In this document: in pieces, positions 1 through 6,951 of the stretch
Layout of the letters: every line of letters begins with the position of its first letter
Numbering within the stretch: position 1 is the first letter of the stretch
NCBI GenBank assembly: GCA_036509075.1
Contig: DATCGG010000368.1
Coordinates: forward strand, 1-15,982
DNA: 15,982 bases
Direction: 5' to 3'
From: JAJKIV01 sp036509075
Lineage (GTDB): Bacteria > Gemmatimonadota > Gemmatimonadetes > Gemmatimonadales > Gemmatimonadaceae
Translations under genes and position numbers: made by a program
Notes under the pieces: generated by a model
What the model was told of the DNA's origin: nothing
Database searches by the model: none
The model's input: only the letters and a program-made list of their open reading frames with translations

Positions 1-23
1 CGTTCGTACCGAAAGCCTGCCTG

Positions 24-1571
24 TTAGGCGACCGACCCCGCCATCAGCGGTTGCCTGGCCTCGTTAGGTGCGCGGCTTCTCGCCACCTGTTCGAGCACGA
101 TGGCCAGCCGGTCGACGCCCTCCCGGATCTCGTCGTCCCGAACGCCTGCGTAGCCGAGGAGCAGGGCAGGGGGCAGTGGACGCACGGCGAGCGGCGAGAC
201 GGGGAGCACGTGGAGGCCCGCTCGCTCCGCCGCACGCGCCGTCGCCACATCGTCCATTCCGCTGCCCAACCACCCCACCACCGTCATGCCCGCATCCGCC
301 GGTCGCACGTCTAGCAGGCCGCCGAGACGCTCGCGCGCCAGGTTCACCAGCAGCACCTGCCGCTCGTGGTAGATCGCGCGCATCCGGCGAATGTGCCGCT
401 CGAAGTGTCCCTCCACGATGAAGTCCGTCATCACCGCCTGCTCGAGGAACGGCGAGTGGAAGTCCGCGAAGTGGCGGGCGGCGCCGAACACGTCGACCAA
501 CGACGGCGGCACGACGAGATAGCCGAGTCGCATGGATGGGAACGTGACCTTGCTGAACGTTCCGGCGTAGAGGACGCACCCCGCCCGGTCGAGCCCCTGG
601 AGCGCCGGCAGCGGGCGTGACGCATAGCGGAACTCGCTGTCGTAATCGTCCTCGAAGATCGCCGCCCGTGCCGTCGACGCCCACTCGAGGAGCGCGAGGC
701 GGCGGGCCAGCGACATCGTCGCGCCTAACGGGAGCTGGCGCGACGGCGTCACGAACGCGAGCCGTGCATCCGGCGCCAGCGTGCGGCCAGCCATCACGTC
801 GAGGCCGTCCTGGTCCACAGGAACCGGAACGACCGTTCCGCCGGCCGCAGTGAACGCGCCGCGCGCCCCGTGGTACCCCGGATCCTCGAGCCAGACCTTG
901 TCGCCCGGATCCAGGAGCACGCGTGCCGCGAGGTCGAGCGCCTGTTGGGAACCCGCTACCACCATGACCTGGTCTCCGGTGCATCGAACGCCTCGCGCGG
1001 CGCGCAGGTAATCGGCGATCGCTTCGCGGAGCGGGCGATAGCCGAACGGGTCGCCGTACGCGAGATCGCGAGCAGGCGTTCGGCTCCATCGTCGCGCCAT
1101 GATCCGGCCCCACGTGTCGACCGGAAAGACGTCGACGGCCGGTACGCCCGCGCGGAATGCCCTCGGCCCCATTCCGACCGGCGGCATGGATCGACGAAGG
1201 CAGGAGGCGGTCGCTCGCGCACGGGCCGACGGAACGAGCAACGAGCGAAGCGGAACGCTCTGGTCGACGTCACGGATGCCCGCGCGCACGAACGAATCCG
1301 GCAACGAGTCGGTCACCCGGGTTTCGGCCCCGCCGAGCCCTTCGATGTACCCCTCGGCTCGAAGCTGCTCGTACCCCTGGACGGCCGTGCTGCGAGACAC
1401 CCGAAGGTCCGCGGCCAGCTGACGCGTCGATGGGAGGCGGGCGCCCGGCGCGAGTCGCCCATCCAGTATGCACTGCCGGACGTGACTATAGATCTGTCGG
1501 TACAGCGGCTGACCGGACTTCTGGTCGATGGCGACGGCGAGGATGCGTCCGCGGCGCGCGCGAGGCGGCAT
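24..1571 (-). CDS. MocR/PdxR-family transcriptional regulator (GntR HTH fused to PLP aminotransferase-like domain)
   Basis: Cytoplasmic DNA-binding regulator that senses a ligand through a PLP-bound, aminotransferase-like domain. Numbered from the ATG at 1571 (515 aa): a GntR winged helix spans about residues 15-85 (PLYRQIY, then LPSTRQLAADLRVSRSTAV), followed by a linker to about 135. A fold-type I aminotransferase domain runs to the end, with FEDDYDSEFRY near 306-316 and the PLP-binding lysine in GTFSKVTFPS (about K341). The length fits the family. The frame is open upstream to a GTG at 1631 and an ATG at 1619, but only the ATG at 1571 has a Shine-Dalgarno (GGAG, complement of 1580-1583, 8-nt spacer). 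Starting there also leaves a perfect inverted repeat (1601-1624) upstream as an operator. The stop codon TAA lies inside a GCCTAAC motif (23-29). The family often controls PLP synthesis or amine metabolism, but no such target is in the window, so the regulon is unknown. Confidence 0.9.
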   Translation of the reverse strand: MPPRARRGRILAVAIDQKSGQPLYRQIYSHVRQCILDGRLAPGARLPSTRQLAADLRVSRSTAVQGYEQLRAEGYIEGLGGAETRVTDSLPDSFVRAGIRDVDQSVPLRSLLVPSARARATASCLRRSMPPVGMGPRAFRAGVPAVDVFPVDTWGRIMARRWSRTPARDLAYGDPFGYRPLREAIADYLRAARGVRCTGDQVMVVAGSQQALDLAARVLLDPGDKVWLEDPGYHGARGAFTAAGGTVVPVPVDQDGLDVMAGRTLAPDARLAFVTPSRQLPLGATMSLARRLALLEWASTARAAIFEDDYDSEFRYASRPLPALQGLDRAGCVLYAGTFSKVTFPSMRLGYLVVPPSLVDVFGAARHFADFHSPFLEQAVMTDFIVEGHFERHIRRMRAIYHERQVLLVNLARERLGGLLDVRPADAGMTVVGWLGSGMDDVATARAAERAGLHVLPVSPLAVRPLPPALLLGYAGVRDDEIREGVDRLAIVLEQVARSRAPNEARQPLMAGSVA

Positions 1572-1600
1572 CGGGTTGGCTCCGAAAGGGTTACCCGAAA

Positions 1601-1624
1601 CTGGTATGGGCCGCTCCATACCAG
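1601..1624. promoter_or_regulatory. Perfect inverted repeat, candidate autoregulatory operator of the MocR gene
   Basis: CTGGTATGG (1601-1609), a 6-nt spacer, then CCATACCAG (1616-1624) form a perfect 9-bp inverted repeat. It lies 30-53 nt upstream of the preferred regulator start, where an operator overlapping the promoter or 5' leader would be expected. GntR-type and MocR proteins commonly bind inverted or direct repeats near their own promoters, and CTGG-type half-sites are reported for some family members. Operator function is inferred from position and symmetry only. Confidence 0.55.
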
Positions 1625-1645
1625 AAAGCACTGAGGGATCGGACC

Positions 1646-1679
1646 GCCTAACTGACGGGTCGACCCGTCCGCGTTAGGG
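1646..1679. other. 16-bp perfect palindrome bracketed by CCTAAC and GTTAGG, between the Nif3 and MocR genes
   Basis: GACGGGTC (1654-1661) is followed directly by GACCCGTC (1662-1669), a perfect 16-bp palindrome. It is flanked by GCCTAAC at 1646-1652 and GTTAGGG at 1673-1679, so the symmetry extends over about 32 bp with spacers of 1 and 3 nt. It lies 21 nt past the Nif3 stop (1700) and upstream of the MocR start. It could form a hairpin ending the Nif3 transcript, but no T-tract follows on either strand. A regulator site is the alternative. Confidence 0.45.
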
Positions 1680-1699
1680 ATGAACTGTCGATTCCACCA

Positions 1700-2590
1700 T
1701 TACTTCGGGAACCAGAACCGATCGACCGCCGGCACGAAACGGACTGTGGTCTCGCGTACCAGTGGTGCCAGCCATTGCGCGAAGTCCTCCATGCCGGCCT
1801 GCTCGGACGGGATGTGGCCGATGACGATCAGGGCCTTGTCCATGCCGGCCGTGACGGCGTCGGCGACATATTCGACCGTCTCCCACTCGTGCGCTTCGCC
1901 GATCACGAGGACCTGGACGTCGTCGCGTCTCAGGCCGACGAGGTGTCTCGAGAACCCGGCGAAGCCGGGAGCCATCGCGACGTTCGAGACCCGCCGCTTC
2001 GGATCTCCGAGCACACGTAGCGTTGGCGCGCCGAGCCTGTCTCGAATGTCGGCCGCGAGCTGACCGAGCGTCGTCTCGGGCAGCGTGTAGAGGTGCTCGT
2101 CCTCGGGACGCTGGAATCGCTGCCAGCCAAGCGCGCGCGTCATCCCTGTTTGCACGCCGTCGGGGTGCCGAGTATGCCAATGGTCGTGCATCCGGAGCAC
2201 GACCATGTGATGCTCTCGAATGAACGCGCGCTTGACTGCCGTAACGCTGTCGTGCGCTGTCTCCAGGGGCGCGAGCTCGTCGAGGTGCCCGAAGAACGTC
2301 GGCTCGTGCGTGATGACGAGGTTCGATCCCTGCGCCGCCGCGCGTTGGAGGACATCCAGCGTCGCCATCATCGTCACGGCGATCCCGGTCACGCGCGTGT
2401 CGGGGTCGCCGTCCTTGAATGTGTCGACGGTCTGGTCCATCCACGGCACGCCGATGTTCGCCTTGATCCGCTCGAGAACTTGTCGGGCCGTTAGGCTCGG
2501 CGCCTGGCCGTCCATCGCAGGTGGGGCGACGAGCGCAGTCGCAGTAAGCATGACGGTCATGACCGCGATGGGAACGGCTCTCGAGCGCAT
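1700..2590 (-). CDS. Exported NIF3/DUF34-family dinuclear metal protein
   Basis: NIF3-family protein of 296 aa. The family binds a two-metal centre; its reaction is poorly defined despite the old 'GTP cyclohydrolase I type 2' label. Visible family residues include the ITHEPTFFGH stretch (H95, E96, H102), MHDHWH (H135, H137, H139) and, near the C-terminus, GHIPSEQAG (H259, E263), so the metal site looks intact. The ATG at 2590 is chosen because it begins a clear signal peptide: MRSR, then a hydrophobic stretch to about residue 22, then APPAMDGQA. The open frame extends to 2764, but that extension would overlap the divergent MFS gene and bury the signal. Cytoplasmic NIF3 proteins lack such a leader, so this is an exported version. 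It is divergent from the MFS gene (92-bp gap) and upstream of MocR on the same strand. The substrate is unknown. Confidence 0.85.
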   Translation of the reverse strand: MRSRAVPIAVMTVMLTATALVAPPAMDGQAPSLTARQVLERIKANIGVPWMDQTVDTFKDGDPDTRVTGIAVTMMATLDVLQRAAAQGSNLVITHEPTFFGHLDELAPLETAHDSVTAVKRAFIREHHMVVLRMHDHWHTRHPDGVQTGMTRALGWQRFQRPEDEHLYTLPETTLGQLAADIRDRLGAPTLRVLGDPKRRVSNVAMAPGFAGFSRHLVGLRRDDVQVLVIGEAHEWETVEYVADAVTAGMDKALIVIGHIPSEQAGMEDFAQWLAPLVRETTVRFVPAVDRFWFPK

Positions 2591-2682
2591 GGAATCGGCC
2601 CGTTTAGGTTTCGCCTGACGGCGCTGGCCGAGGCATCGGCGCGCGTCGCCTTGTCCGCTCGATAGTCCACTCCAGACCAGGA

Positions 2683-3972
2683 ATGTCAATTCCGTTTCGC
2701 TCACGCGTGCGGCGTCCGCGAGTGCGCCCCGAAGAGATCGGGACGACGTCGGACCCGTACGCACCGCTTCGGTCTGGGGCCTTCCGGTGGTTCATTCTGA
2801 GCCTGTTGCCGTCCACGCTGGCGCAGCAGATCCAGGCGGTCGTCGTCGGGTGGCAGATCTACGCGCTGACGCACGACCCGCTCGCGCTGGGGCTCATCGG
2901 CCTGTCCGAGGCGCTCCCGTTCATCGGGATCGCGCTGTTTGCCGGTCACGTTGCCGACCGCATCGATCGCCGGCGCATCGCGCTCGTGTCGCTCACGGTG
3001 ATGCTCGGTTGCGCGGCGACGCTTTTCGTGCTCGCGTTCCACCTGACGCGCGGGAGCGCTGTCTGGCCGATCTACGGGGTGATCGCGCTCAGCGGCGTTG
3101 CCCGCAGCTTCATGACGCCATCGCGCGCGGCACTCGCGGCCGAGCTCGTGCCGCGCGAGCTGTATCCCAGTGCGTCGGCCTGGCGAAGCGCCGCGTGGCA
3201 GCTCGCCGCGGTCGTCGGTCCCGCGCTGGGCGGGCTGCTGTACGGTTTCGGGAGCGCTCGCCTCGCGTATGGCGTCGCGTCGGTGCTGCATTTTGCGGGC
3301 GTGGTGTGCCTCGGACAGGTGCACCGAACGGTGATCCCTGTTGTCGAGGACCATGATTCGGTGTGGGAGAGTCTTGGCGTCGGCATTCGGTTCGTTCTGC
3401 ATCAGCCGGTGGTGCTGGGCGCGATGGCACTCGACATGTTCTCGGTGCTGTTCGGCGGCGCCGTGGCGCTCCTGCCGATTTTCGCTTCGGAGATTCTGCA
3501 CGTCGGACCGCAGGGCTTAGGAATCATGCAGGCGGCGCCGGCGGCCGGTGCGGTCGCGATGTCACTGGTGCTGACGCACAGGCCGCCGATGAAGCGGGCG
3601 GGCCGCGCGCTGTTCGTGGCCGTGGCCGGGTTCGGACTGTCGATCATTGGGTTCGGTCTATCGCGGTCGTTCCTGCTCTCGGTCGCACTGCTGGCGGTGA
3701 GCGGGTTGTTCGACATGGTCAGCGTGGTGATCCGGTCGACGCTGTTGCAGGTGTTCACGCCGCCGCAATTGCTCGGACGCGTGTCCGCCGTGAACTCGAT
3801 TTTCATCGGCTCGTCGAACGAGATCGGGGCGTTCGAGTCCGGGGTCGCGGCGAAGTTGTTAGGCGCCGTTCCGGCGGTGTTGTTCGGCGGCGCCATGACG
3901 CTGATCGTCGTTGCGGTGACGTCCTGGCGCGTCCCGCAACTTCGGCGTTTGCGCGAGATCAGTGTGGACTGA
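2683..3972 (+). CDS. MFS transporter, EntS/MFS_3 (transmembrane secretion effector) type
   Basis: Inner-membrane major facilitator protein of 429 aa, a normal length for about 12 helices. The first helix begins near residue 34 (FRWFILSLLPSTLA). The MFS motif A loop between helices 2 and 3 is GHVADRIDRRRI (about 88-99). Helix-rich blocks follow near 100-225, with a second set after a charged loop at about 215-235. Overall the sequence resembles EntS-like and MFS_3 proteins, many of which export siderophores or drugs by proton antiport, but the substrate cannot be read from sequence. The ATG at 2683 gives a short basic N-terminal tail (residues 1-30). No well-spaced Shine-Dalgarno precedes it, so a start slightly downstream (GTG codons at residues 9 and 14) is possible. 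The gene is transcribed alone, divergent from the Nif3 gene and convergent with the GMC dehydrogenase. A GTTAGGC motif at 3858-3864 encodes Leu-Gly with a TTA codon. Confidence 0.87.
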   Translation: MSIPFRSRVRRPRVRPEEIGTTSDPYAPLRSGAFRWFILSLLPSTLAQQIQAVVVGWQIYALTHDPLALGLIGLSEALPFIGIALFAGHVADRIDRRRIALVSLTVMLGCAATLFVLAFHLTRGSAVWPIYGVIALSGVARSFMTPSRAALAAELVPRELYPSASAWRSAAWQLAAVVGPALGGLLYGFGSARLAYGVASVLHFAGVVCLGQVHRTVIPVVEDHDSVWESLGVGIRFVLHQPVVLGAMALDMFSVLFGGAVALLPIFASEILHVGPQGLGIMQAAPAAGAVAMSLVLTHRPPMKRAGRALFVAVAGFGLSIIGFGLSRSFLLSVALLAVSGLFDMVSVVIRSTLLQVFTPPQLLGRVSAVNSIFIGSSNEIGAFESGVAAKLLGAVPAVLFGGAMTLIVVAVTSWRVPQLRRLREISVD

Positions 3973-3986
3973 CCAACATCGTTTCG

Positions 3987-4232
3987 GGCCAAGCCTTTCA
4001 GGGGAACTGCGATGTAGCGGATGAAGCGGAAGAGGCCGGATAACCGCCTAACGGGCCCGCCTCCTCGCACCACGAGCCTGAGTTTCTTGGGAACAACCCC
4101 AGGACGCTCTGGCTTCCGAGGTCGTTCATTTCTCAACCCCGGCTCGTTGGGTAAGCCAGCGTCAGTGCAAAGGCGGATCCGGCCGTTTCGGCTTCATCCG
4201 TTTCATCGTTCTTCAAGAAAAAAGGCTTGCCT
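3987..4232. repeat. Imperfect inverted repeat, arms of about 55 bp, in the MFS/GMC convergent gap
   Basis: The segment at about 3987-4042 matches the reverse complement of about 4173-4232. Shared blocks, read on the plus strand of the left arm, include CAAGCCTTT, CGATG, CGGATGAAG and GGCCGGAT, in the same order with small gaps, for roughly three-quarters identity by eye. The middle (4043-4172) shows no convincing gene. The CGGATGAAG-type words also resemble the arms of the palindromic element at 15104-15419, so this may be an older relative. Together with the next repeat it accounts for most of the 495-bp gene-free stretch 3973-4467. Confidence 0.5.
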
Positions 4233-4246
4233 CACAGCGAGCCTTT
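4215..4246 (-). terminator. Intrinsic terminator for the leftward dehydrogenase operon
   Basis: Read on the minus strand, AAAGGCTCGC, a 6-nt loop and GCAAGCCTTT form a 10-bp stem with one mismatch, followed immediately by TTTCTT, a classical rho-independent terminator. On the plus strand the arms are 4221-4230 and 4237-4246, with the A-rich tract at 4215-4220. It lies about 220 nt beyond the stop of the GMC gene, with repeat sequence between. The hairpin could also act weakly on rightward transcripts from the MFS gene, but no T-tract follows on that side. Confidence 0.65.
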
Positions 4247-4283
4247 ACGATGCGCCAACCAGCCATTTGAACCAAATATCTGG

Positions 4284-4457
4284 GAATGAACAACCTCGGG
4301 AAGCGAGATCAGAGCCGCCCGGCAGTTCAGCCAAGAATCCCTGGCGCTTGGGCGCAGAGCTCTCCCCGCAGTAGGAGAGATCCGCGTGATCGTCGTTCAA
4401 AATCCGCGTTCATCCGCGCTCCTGCTGTTGCGGAGGCTCGAGGCAAAGGGATGCTTG
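4284..4457. repeat. Diverged partial copy of the palindromic element found at 15104-15419
   Basis: This segment is colinear with about 15234-15409. Shared landmarks in order are GAAT(G)AACA, CCTCGGGAAG, GGCAGTT, CAAGAATCCC, GGAG followed by GATCCG-GTGATCG, TTCATCCGCG, CGGAGGCTCGAGGC and GATGCT. Identity is roughly three-quarters over the right arm (4374-4457 against 15327-15409) and lower in the middle. The left arm of the element is not recognisable here. It ends 11 nt from the stop of the GMC gene (4468), as the other copy lies beside the 3' end of lctP. Confidence 0.6.
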
Positions 4458-4467
4458 GAGGCTGCGA

Positions 4468-6135
4468 TCAGATCTCATGCGACCGCGCGAATCGCGCGAT
4501 GTGCTCGGCGGCCCGAAACGCCAACGCCTGGATGGTCATCGTCGGCTGACCGGTCCCACATGTCACGAAGCTGGACCCATCCACGATGAACAGGTTTGGC
4601 ACATCGTGCGCCCGATGGAACTTGTCCACGACGGACGCCTTCGGGTCGTTCCCCATGCGACAGGTGCCTAACAAGTGGACCTGCCACGGCGCGTCGAGGC
4701 TGAACGCCCACGTCCGCGTTGCCCCCGCCGCGTTGAGGAGCTCGAGGTTTCGCTCCAGGAAGAACTGGTAGAGCTTCATGTCGTTCGGGTGCTCGGTGAA
4801 CGTCGTCCGGATCGCCGGCAATCCCCACGCATCCTTGAGCTCCGGGTCGAGCGTGATCGTGGACGCTTCCTGGGGCAGCTGCGTCGTATGCGCGAGCGCG
4901 TACGCTGTCCGCGTGTAGTACTCGCGCACCATCCGCTTGAACTCGGTGCCCCATCGCGGGCCGTCGGTGGGCAGGGCGTCCGACGCGAACGAGATCGGAT
5001 ACCAGTCGAACCGAAAGTCGATTCCGCCCCCGCCGACGATCCCGTATTTGGCGTCGAGCCGGTAGTGATCCTGCAAGTAGCGGCTGACCTGGACGCTCTT
5101 GTGGCCGTTTACCTCGTGCTCGAACAGGCCACCGGCGAACGCACCGCCGTTGAACGTGAGGTACTTCCCGACGGCACCGCTCGAGTTCGCGAGCCCATTC
5201 GGAAACTGGTTCGACGCCGACATGAGCAGGAGCCGCGGTGTCTCCGCGCCGTTAGCGCAGACCACGACGGCCTTCGCGCGCTGCATGATCTCGCGCTTCT
5301 GCGCATCGAAGTACACGACGCCCGTGACCCGACCGCGCGAGTCGGTCTGGATGCGCCGCACGTAGCTGTTCGGGCGAATCTCGCAGCGGCCCGTCCGTTC
5401 GGCTTCCGGAATCATCGTGGCGAGCGTGCTCGATTTCGCCTTCCACTCGCAGCCGAACGACTCGCAGAATCCGCAGTGCTGACACGCCGACCGTCCGCGA
5501 TACGGCTTGGAGATCACGGCCATCGGCGAAGGCGCCGGGTGCCATCCGAGCTTCTTTGCTCCGATCTCCATCAGCACCCCTGACGGCTTGATCGGAAGCG
5601 GCGGCAGCGGGTACGGGCGCGAACGCGGAGGGTCGAACGGATTGGCGCCCGCGAGTCCGCTCACGCCGAGCTCCCACTCGGCCCTCGTGTAGTAGGGCTC
5701 GAGGTCCGCATAACGAATCGGCCAGTCCTCGAGCGCGGCACCGGGCACCGAGCCGTACCGGGTCCGCTCGGTGAAATCCTCTTCGTGAAGGCGCCAGTAG
5801 TTCGCGGTGAAGTGAACGCTACCGCCGCCGACCATGCGACCGTAGATGATGTAGTCGCGTCGCTCCGCTTTGTCGGCGGCGGTCTTCCGAAACGTCTGCG
5901 GCTGCAGCGCCGGGATGTTGGTGAGCTGGTGGCCTTCGCTCACCAGGAGCTCGTCGTGCTTGAAGTCGGATTCGCGCAGGTATGGGCCCTGTTCGAGCAC
6001 CAGCACCCGGAAGCCACTGCGCGAGAGCTCGCGGGCTACGACGCCGCCGGCCGCGCCGGCGCCGACGATCGCGAAGTCCACCTCATCCGTCGGAGCGTAC
6101 CGCACGGACGGCGACTGCCTAACGTCCCGCGTCAC
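4468..6135 (-). CDS. GMC-family FAD oxidoreductase, large subunit of a gluconate 2-dehydrogenase-like complex
   Basis: Flavoprotein expected to oxidise a sugar, sugar acid or alcohol in the periplasm. With a GTG start at 6135 it is 555 aa. FAD-binding VGAGAAGG lies at about 24-31, and the GMC signature region GRMVGGGSVHFTANYW at about 99-114. A cysteine cluster CxxCxxCxxxxC (C218, C221, C224, C229) is at a position comparable to the Fe-S ligands of Burkholderia FAD-glucose dehydrogenase. The catalytic His is in HLLGTCRMG (about H487), and the C-terminal GTGQPTMTIQAL has Gln (about 530) where many GMC enzymes have Asn. The open frame reaches 6237, but GTG at 6135 overlaps the TGA of the upstream small subunit as GTGA, a translational-coupling arrangement that avoids a 106-bp overlap. 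It has no signal peptide of its own and is probably co-exported with the Tat-bearing partner. No cytochrome c subunit gene is adjacent. Confidence 0.88.
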   Translation of the reverse strand: MTRDVRQSPSVRYAPTDEVDFAIVGAGAAGGVVARELSRSGFRVLVLEQGPYLRESDFKHDELLVSEGHQLTNIPALQPQTFRKTAADKAERRDYIIYGRMVGGGSVHFTANYWRLHEEDFTERTRYGSVPGAALEDWPIRYADLEPYYTRAEWELGVSGLAGANPFDPPRSRPYPLPPLPIKPSGVLMEIGAKKLGWHPAPSPMAVISKPYRGRSACQHCGFCESFGCEWKAKSSTLATMIPEAERTGRCEIRPNSYVRRIQTDSRGRVTGVVYFDAQKREIMQRAKAVVVCANGAETPRLLLMSASNQFPNGLANSSGAVGKYLTFNGGAFAGGLFEHEVNGHKSVQVSRYLQDHYRLDAKYGIVGGGGIDFRFDWYPISFASDALPTDGPRWGTEFKRMVREYYTRTAYALAHTTQLPQEASTITLDPELKDAWGLPAIRTTFTEHPNDMKLYQFFLERNLELLNAAGATRTWAFSLDAPWQVHLLGTCRMGNDPKASVVDKFHRAHDVPNLFIVDGSSFVTCGTGQPTMTIQALAFRAAEHIARFARSHEI

Positions 6136-6764
6136 CCGCGCATCCACGGCAGCAGTCGCGCCATCACGTCCGGCTGATCGTAGTAGCCGAACGGCGGCGT
6201 CCACGACATGCGATCCTGGAACCCGATCGCTTTCCATCCGGCTTCGTTCCGGTTGCCGCGATGGCTCGGGTGCGAGAAGTATCCGCCAATGGTGATCGTG
6301 CGGAGCAGATTGAACTCGTCGGTCGTCTCGATCGACCGCAGCGTCTCGTCCTGCTGGATCGGCGGGAGCGACGCGAACGATGTCGCGTTGGGCACGCGCT
6401 TCCGCGCCGCCTGGTTCAGCGCAACGAGCGCCCGGTCGAATGCCGGTTTCCGCGTCGGCGCGAAGGTGGCGAGGAGGTGATCCGCGAAGAACACGACGCC
6501 AACGTCACGCGCGCCCGGAACGTCGTCACGGGGGATGATGCGATCGGCTGCCGCCCCGAAGTCCTCGGCCTGTTGTTCCGTGAGCGCGCGATAGCGCGGG
6601 GTCTGACCGTGCGATGCGGCCTGCGCGGCGTCGCGCGCGTCGGCGATTGCAGGCGGCCAGATGGTGGCGAGCCACGCGGTGCTCGCGGTGGTGCCGAGCA
6701 GGGCTATGAAGTCGCGACGAGAGCGAACGGGGTCGGGCGGGCTGTCGGACACACTCTCCCTCAT
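6132..6764 (-). CDS. Tat-exported gluconate 2-dehydrogenase subunit 3-family protein
   Basis: Small subunit of the membrane or periplasmic dehydrogenase encoded with the GMC protein, 210 aa. The N-terminus has a twin-arginine motif SRRDFIALL (residues 15-23) and a hydrophobic stretch to about 40, typical of subunit 3 proteins that carry the flavoprotein through the Tat pathway. The body matches the family: LTEQQAEDFGAAADRIIPRDD near 57-77, then a region ending YFSHPSHRGN, with GYYDQPDVMARLLPWMRG at the C-terminus. ATG at 6764 is chosen because it puts the Tat motif at the expected depth. The frame is open to 6935, but the extra residues only translate the AGACGGC hairpin. It is the first gene of a two-gene operon; its stop overlaps the GTG of the next gene. 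Confidence 0.87.
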   Translation of the reverse strand: MRESVSDSPPDPVRSRRDFIALLGTTASTAWLATIWPPAIADARDAAQAASHGQTPRYRALTEQQAEDFGAAADRIIPRDDVPGARDVGVVFFADHLLATFAPTRKPAFDRALVALNQAARKRVPNATSFASLPPIQQDETLRSIETTDEFNLLRTITIGGYFSHPSHRGNRNEAGWKAIGFQDRMSWTPPFGYYDQPDVMARLLPWMRG

Positions 6765-6843
6765 GTGTTTTGCTCGGGGGGATGGTAGGAAGGGAAGGTG
6801 AGTTGGGCCAGCCCTGTTCGTCATCCGGACGCGAGGCCAGGAT

Positions 6844-6930
6844 AAGACGGTAGACGGCAGAGAACCGAAGACGGCAGACGGCGGACGGCAGACCACCGCT
6901 GTTTCCTCTGCCGTCTGCCGTCTGCCGTCT
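6844..6930. repeat. AGACGGC heptamer repeats forming a 24-bp-arm hairpin
   Basis: The left arm 6869-6892 and right arm 6907-6930 are reverse complements over 24 bp with a single difference, which would be a G-U pair in RNA, around a 14-nt loop (6893-6906). Each arm is three tandem copies of a 7-bp unit (AGACGGC on the left, its complement on the right). A further degenerate pair of units lies at 6846-6861. The hairpin lies between two divergent genes, so it cannot be a terminator for either. It may be a dispersed intergenic repeat or an extruding cruciform. Confidence 0.75.
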
Positions 6931-6951
6931 CGCATGCCTGCCGCCCGTATG

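Noticed and set aside
870..1634. 254-codon plus-strand open frame antisense to the MocR gene
   Set aside because: Its Arg/Ser/Pro-rich translation has no recognisable domain, and the opposite strand encodes a complete MocR protein; long antisense frames are normal in GC-rich DNA.
2591..2764. N-terminal extension of the Nif3 open frame
   Set aside because: It would overlap the divergent MFS gene and place the signal peptide internally; start at 2590 preferred.
4021..4549. Short plus-strand open frames in the MFS/GMC gap
   Set aside because: They cover repeat arms and the terminator, have unusual composition and no family resemblance.
6844..6930. CRISPR array or rho-independent terminator
   Set aside because: Units are 7 bp without spacers, and the hairpin lies upstream of both flanking genes with no T-tract.
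6765..6935. N-terminal extension of the subunit 3 open frame
   Set aside because: It translates the AGACGGC hairpin and an unstructured leader; the Tat motif fits a start at 6764.
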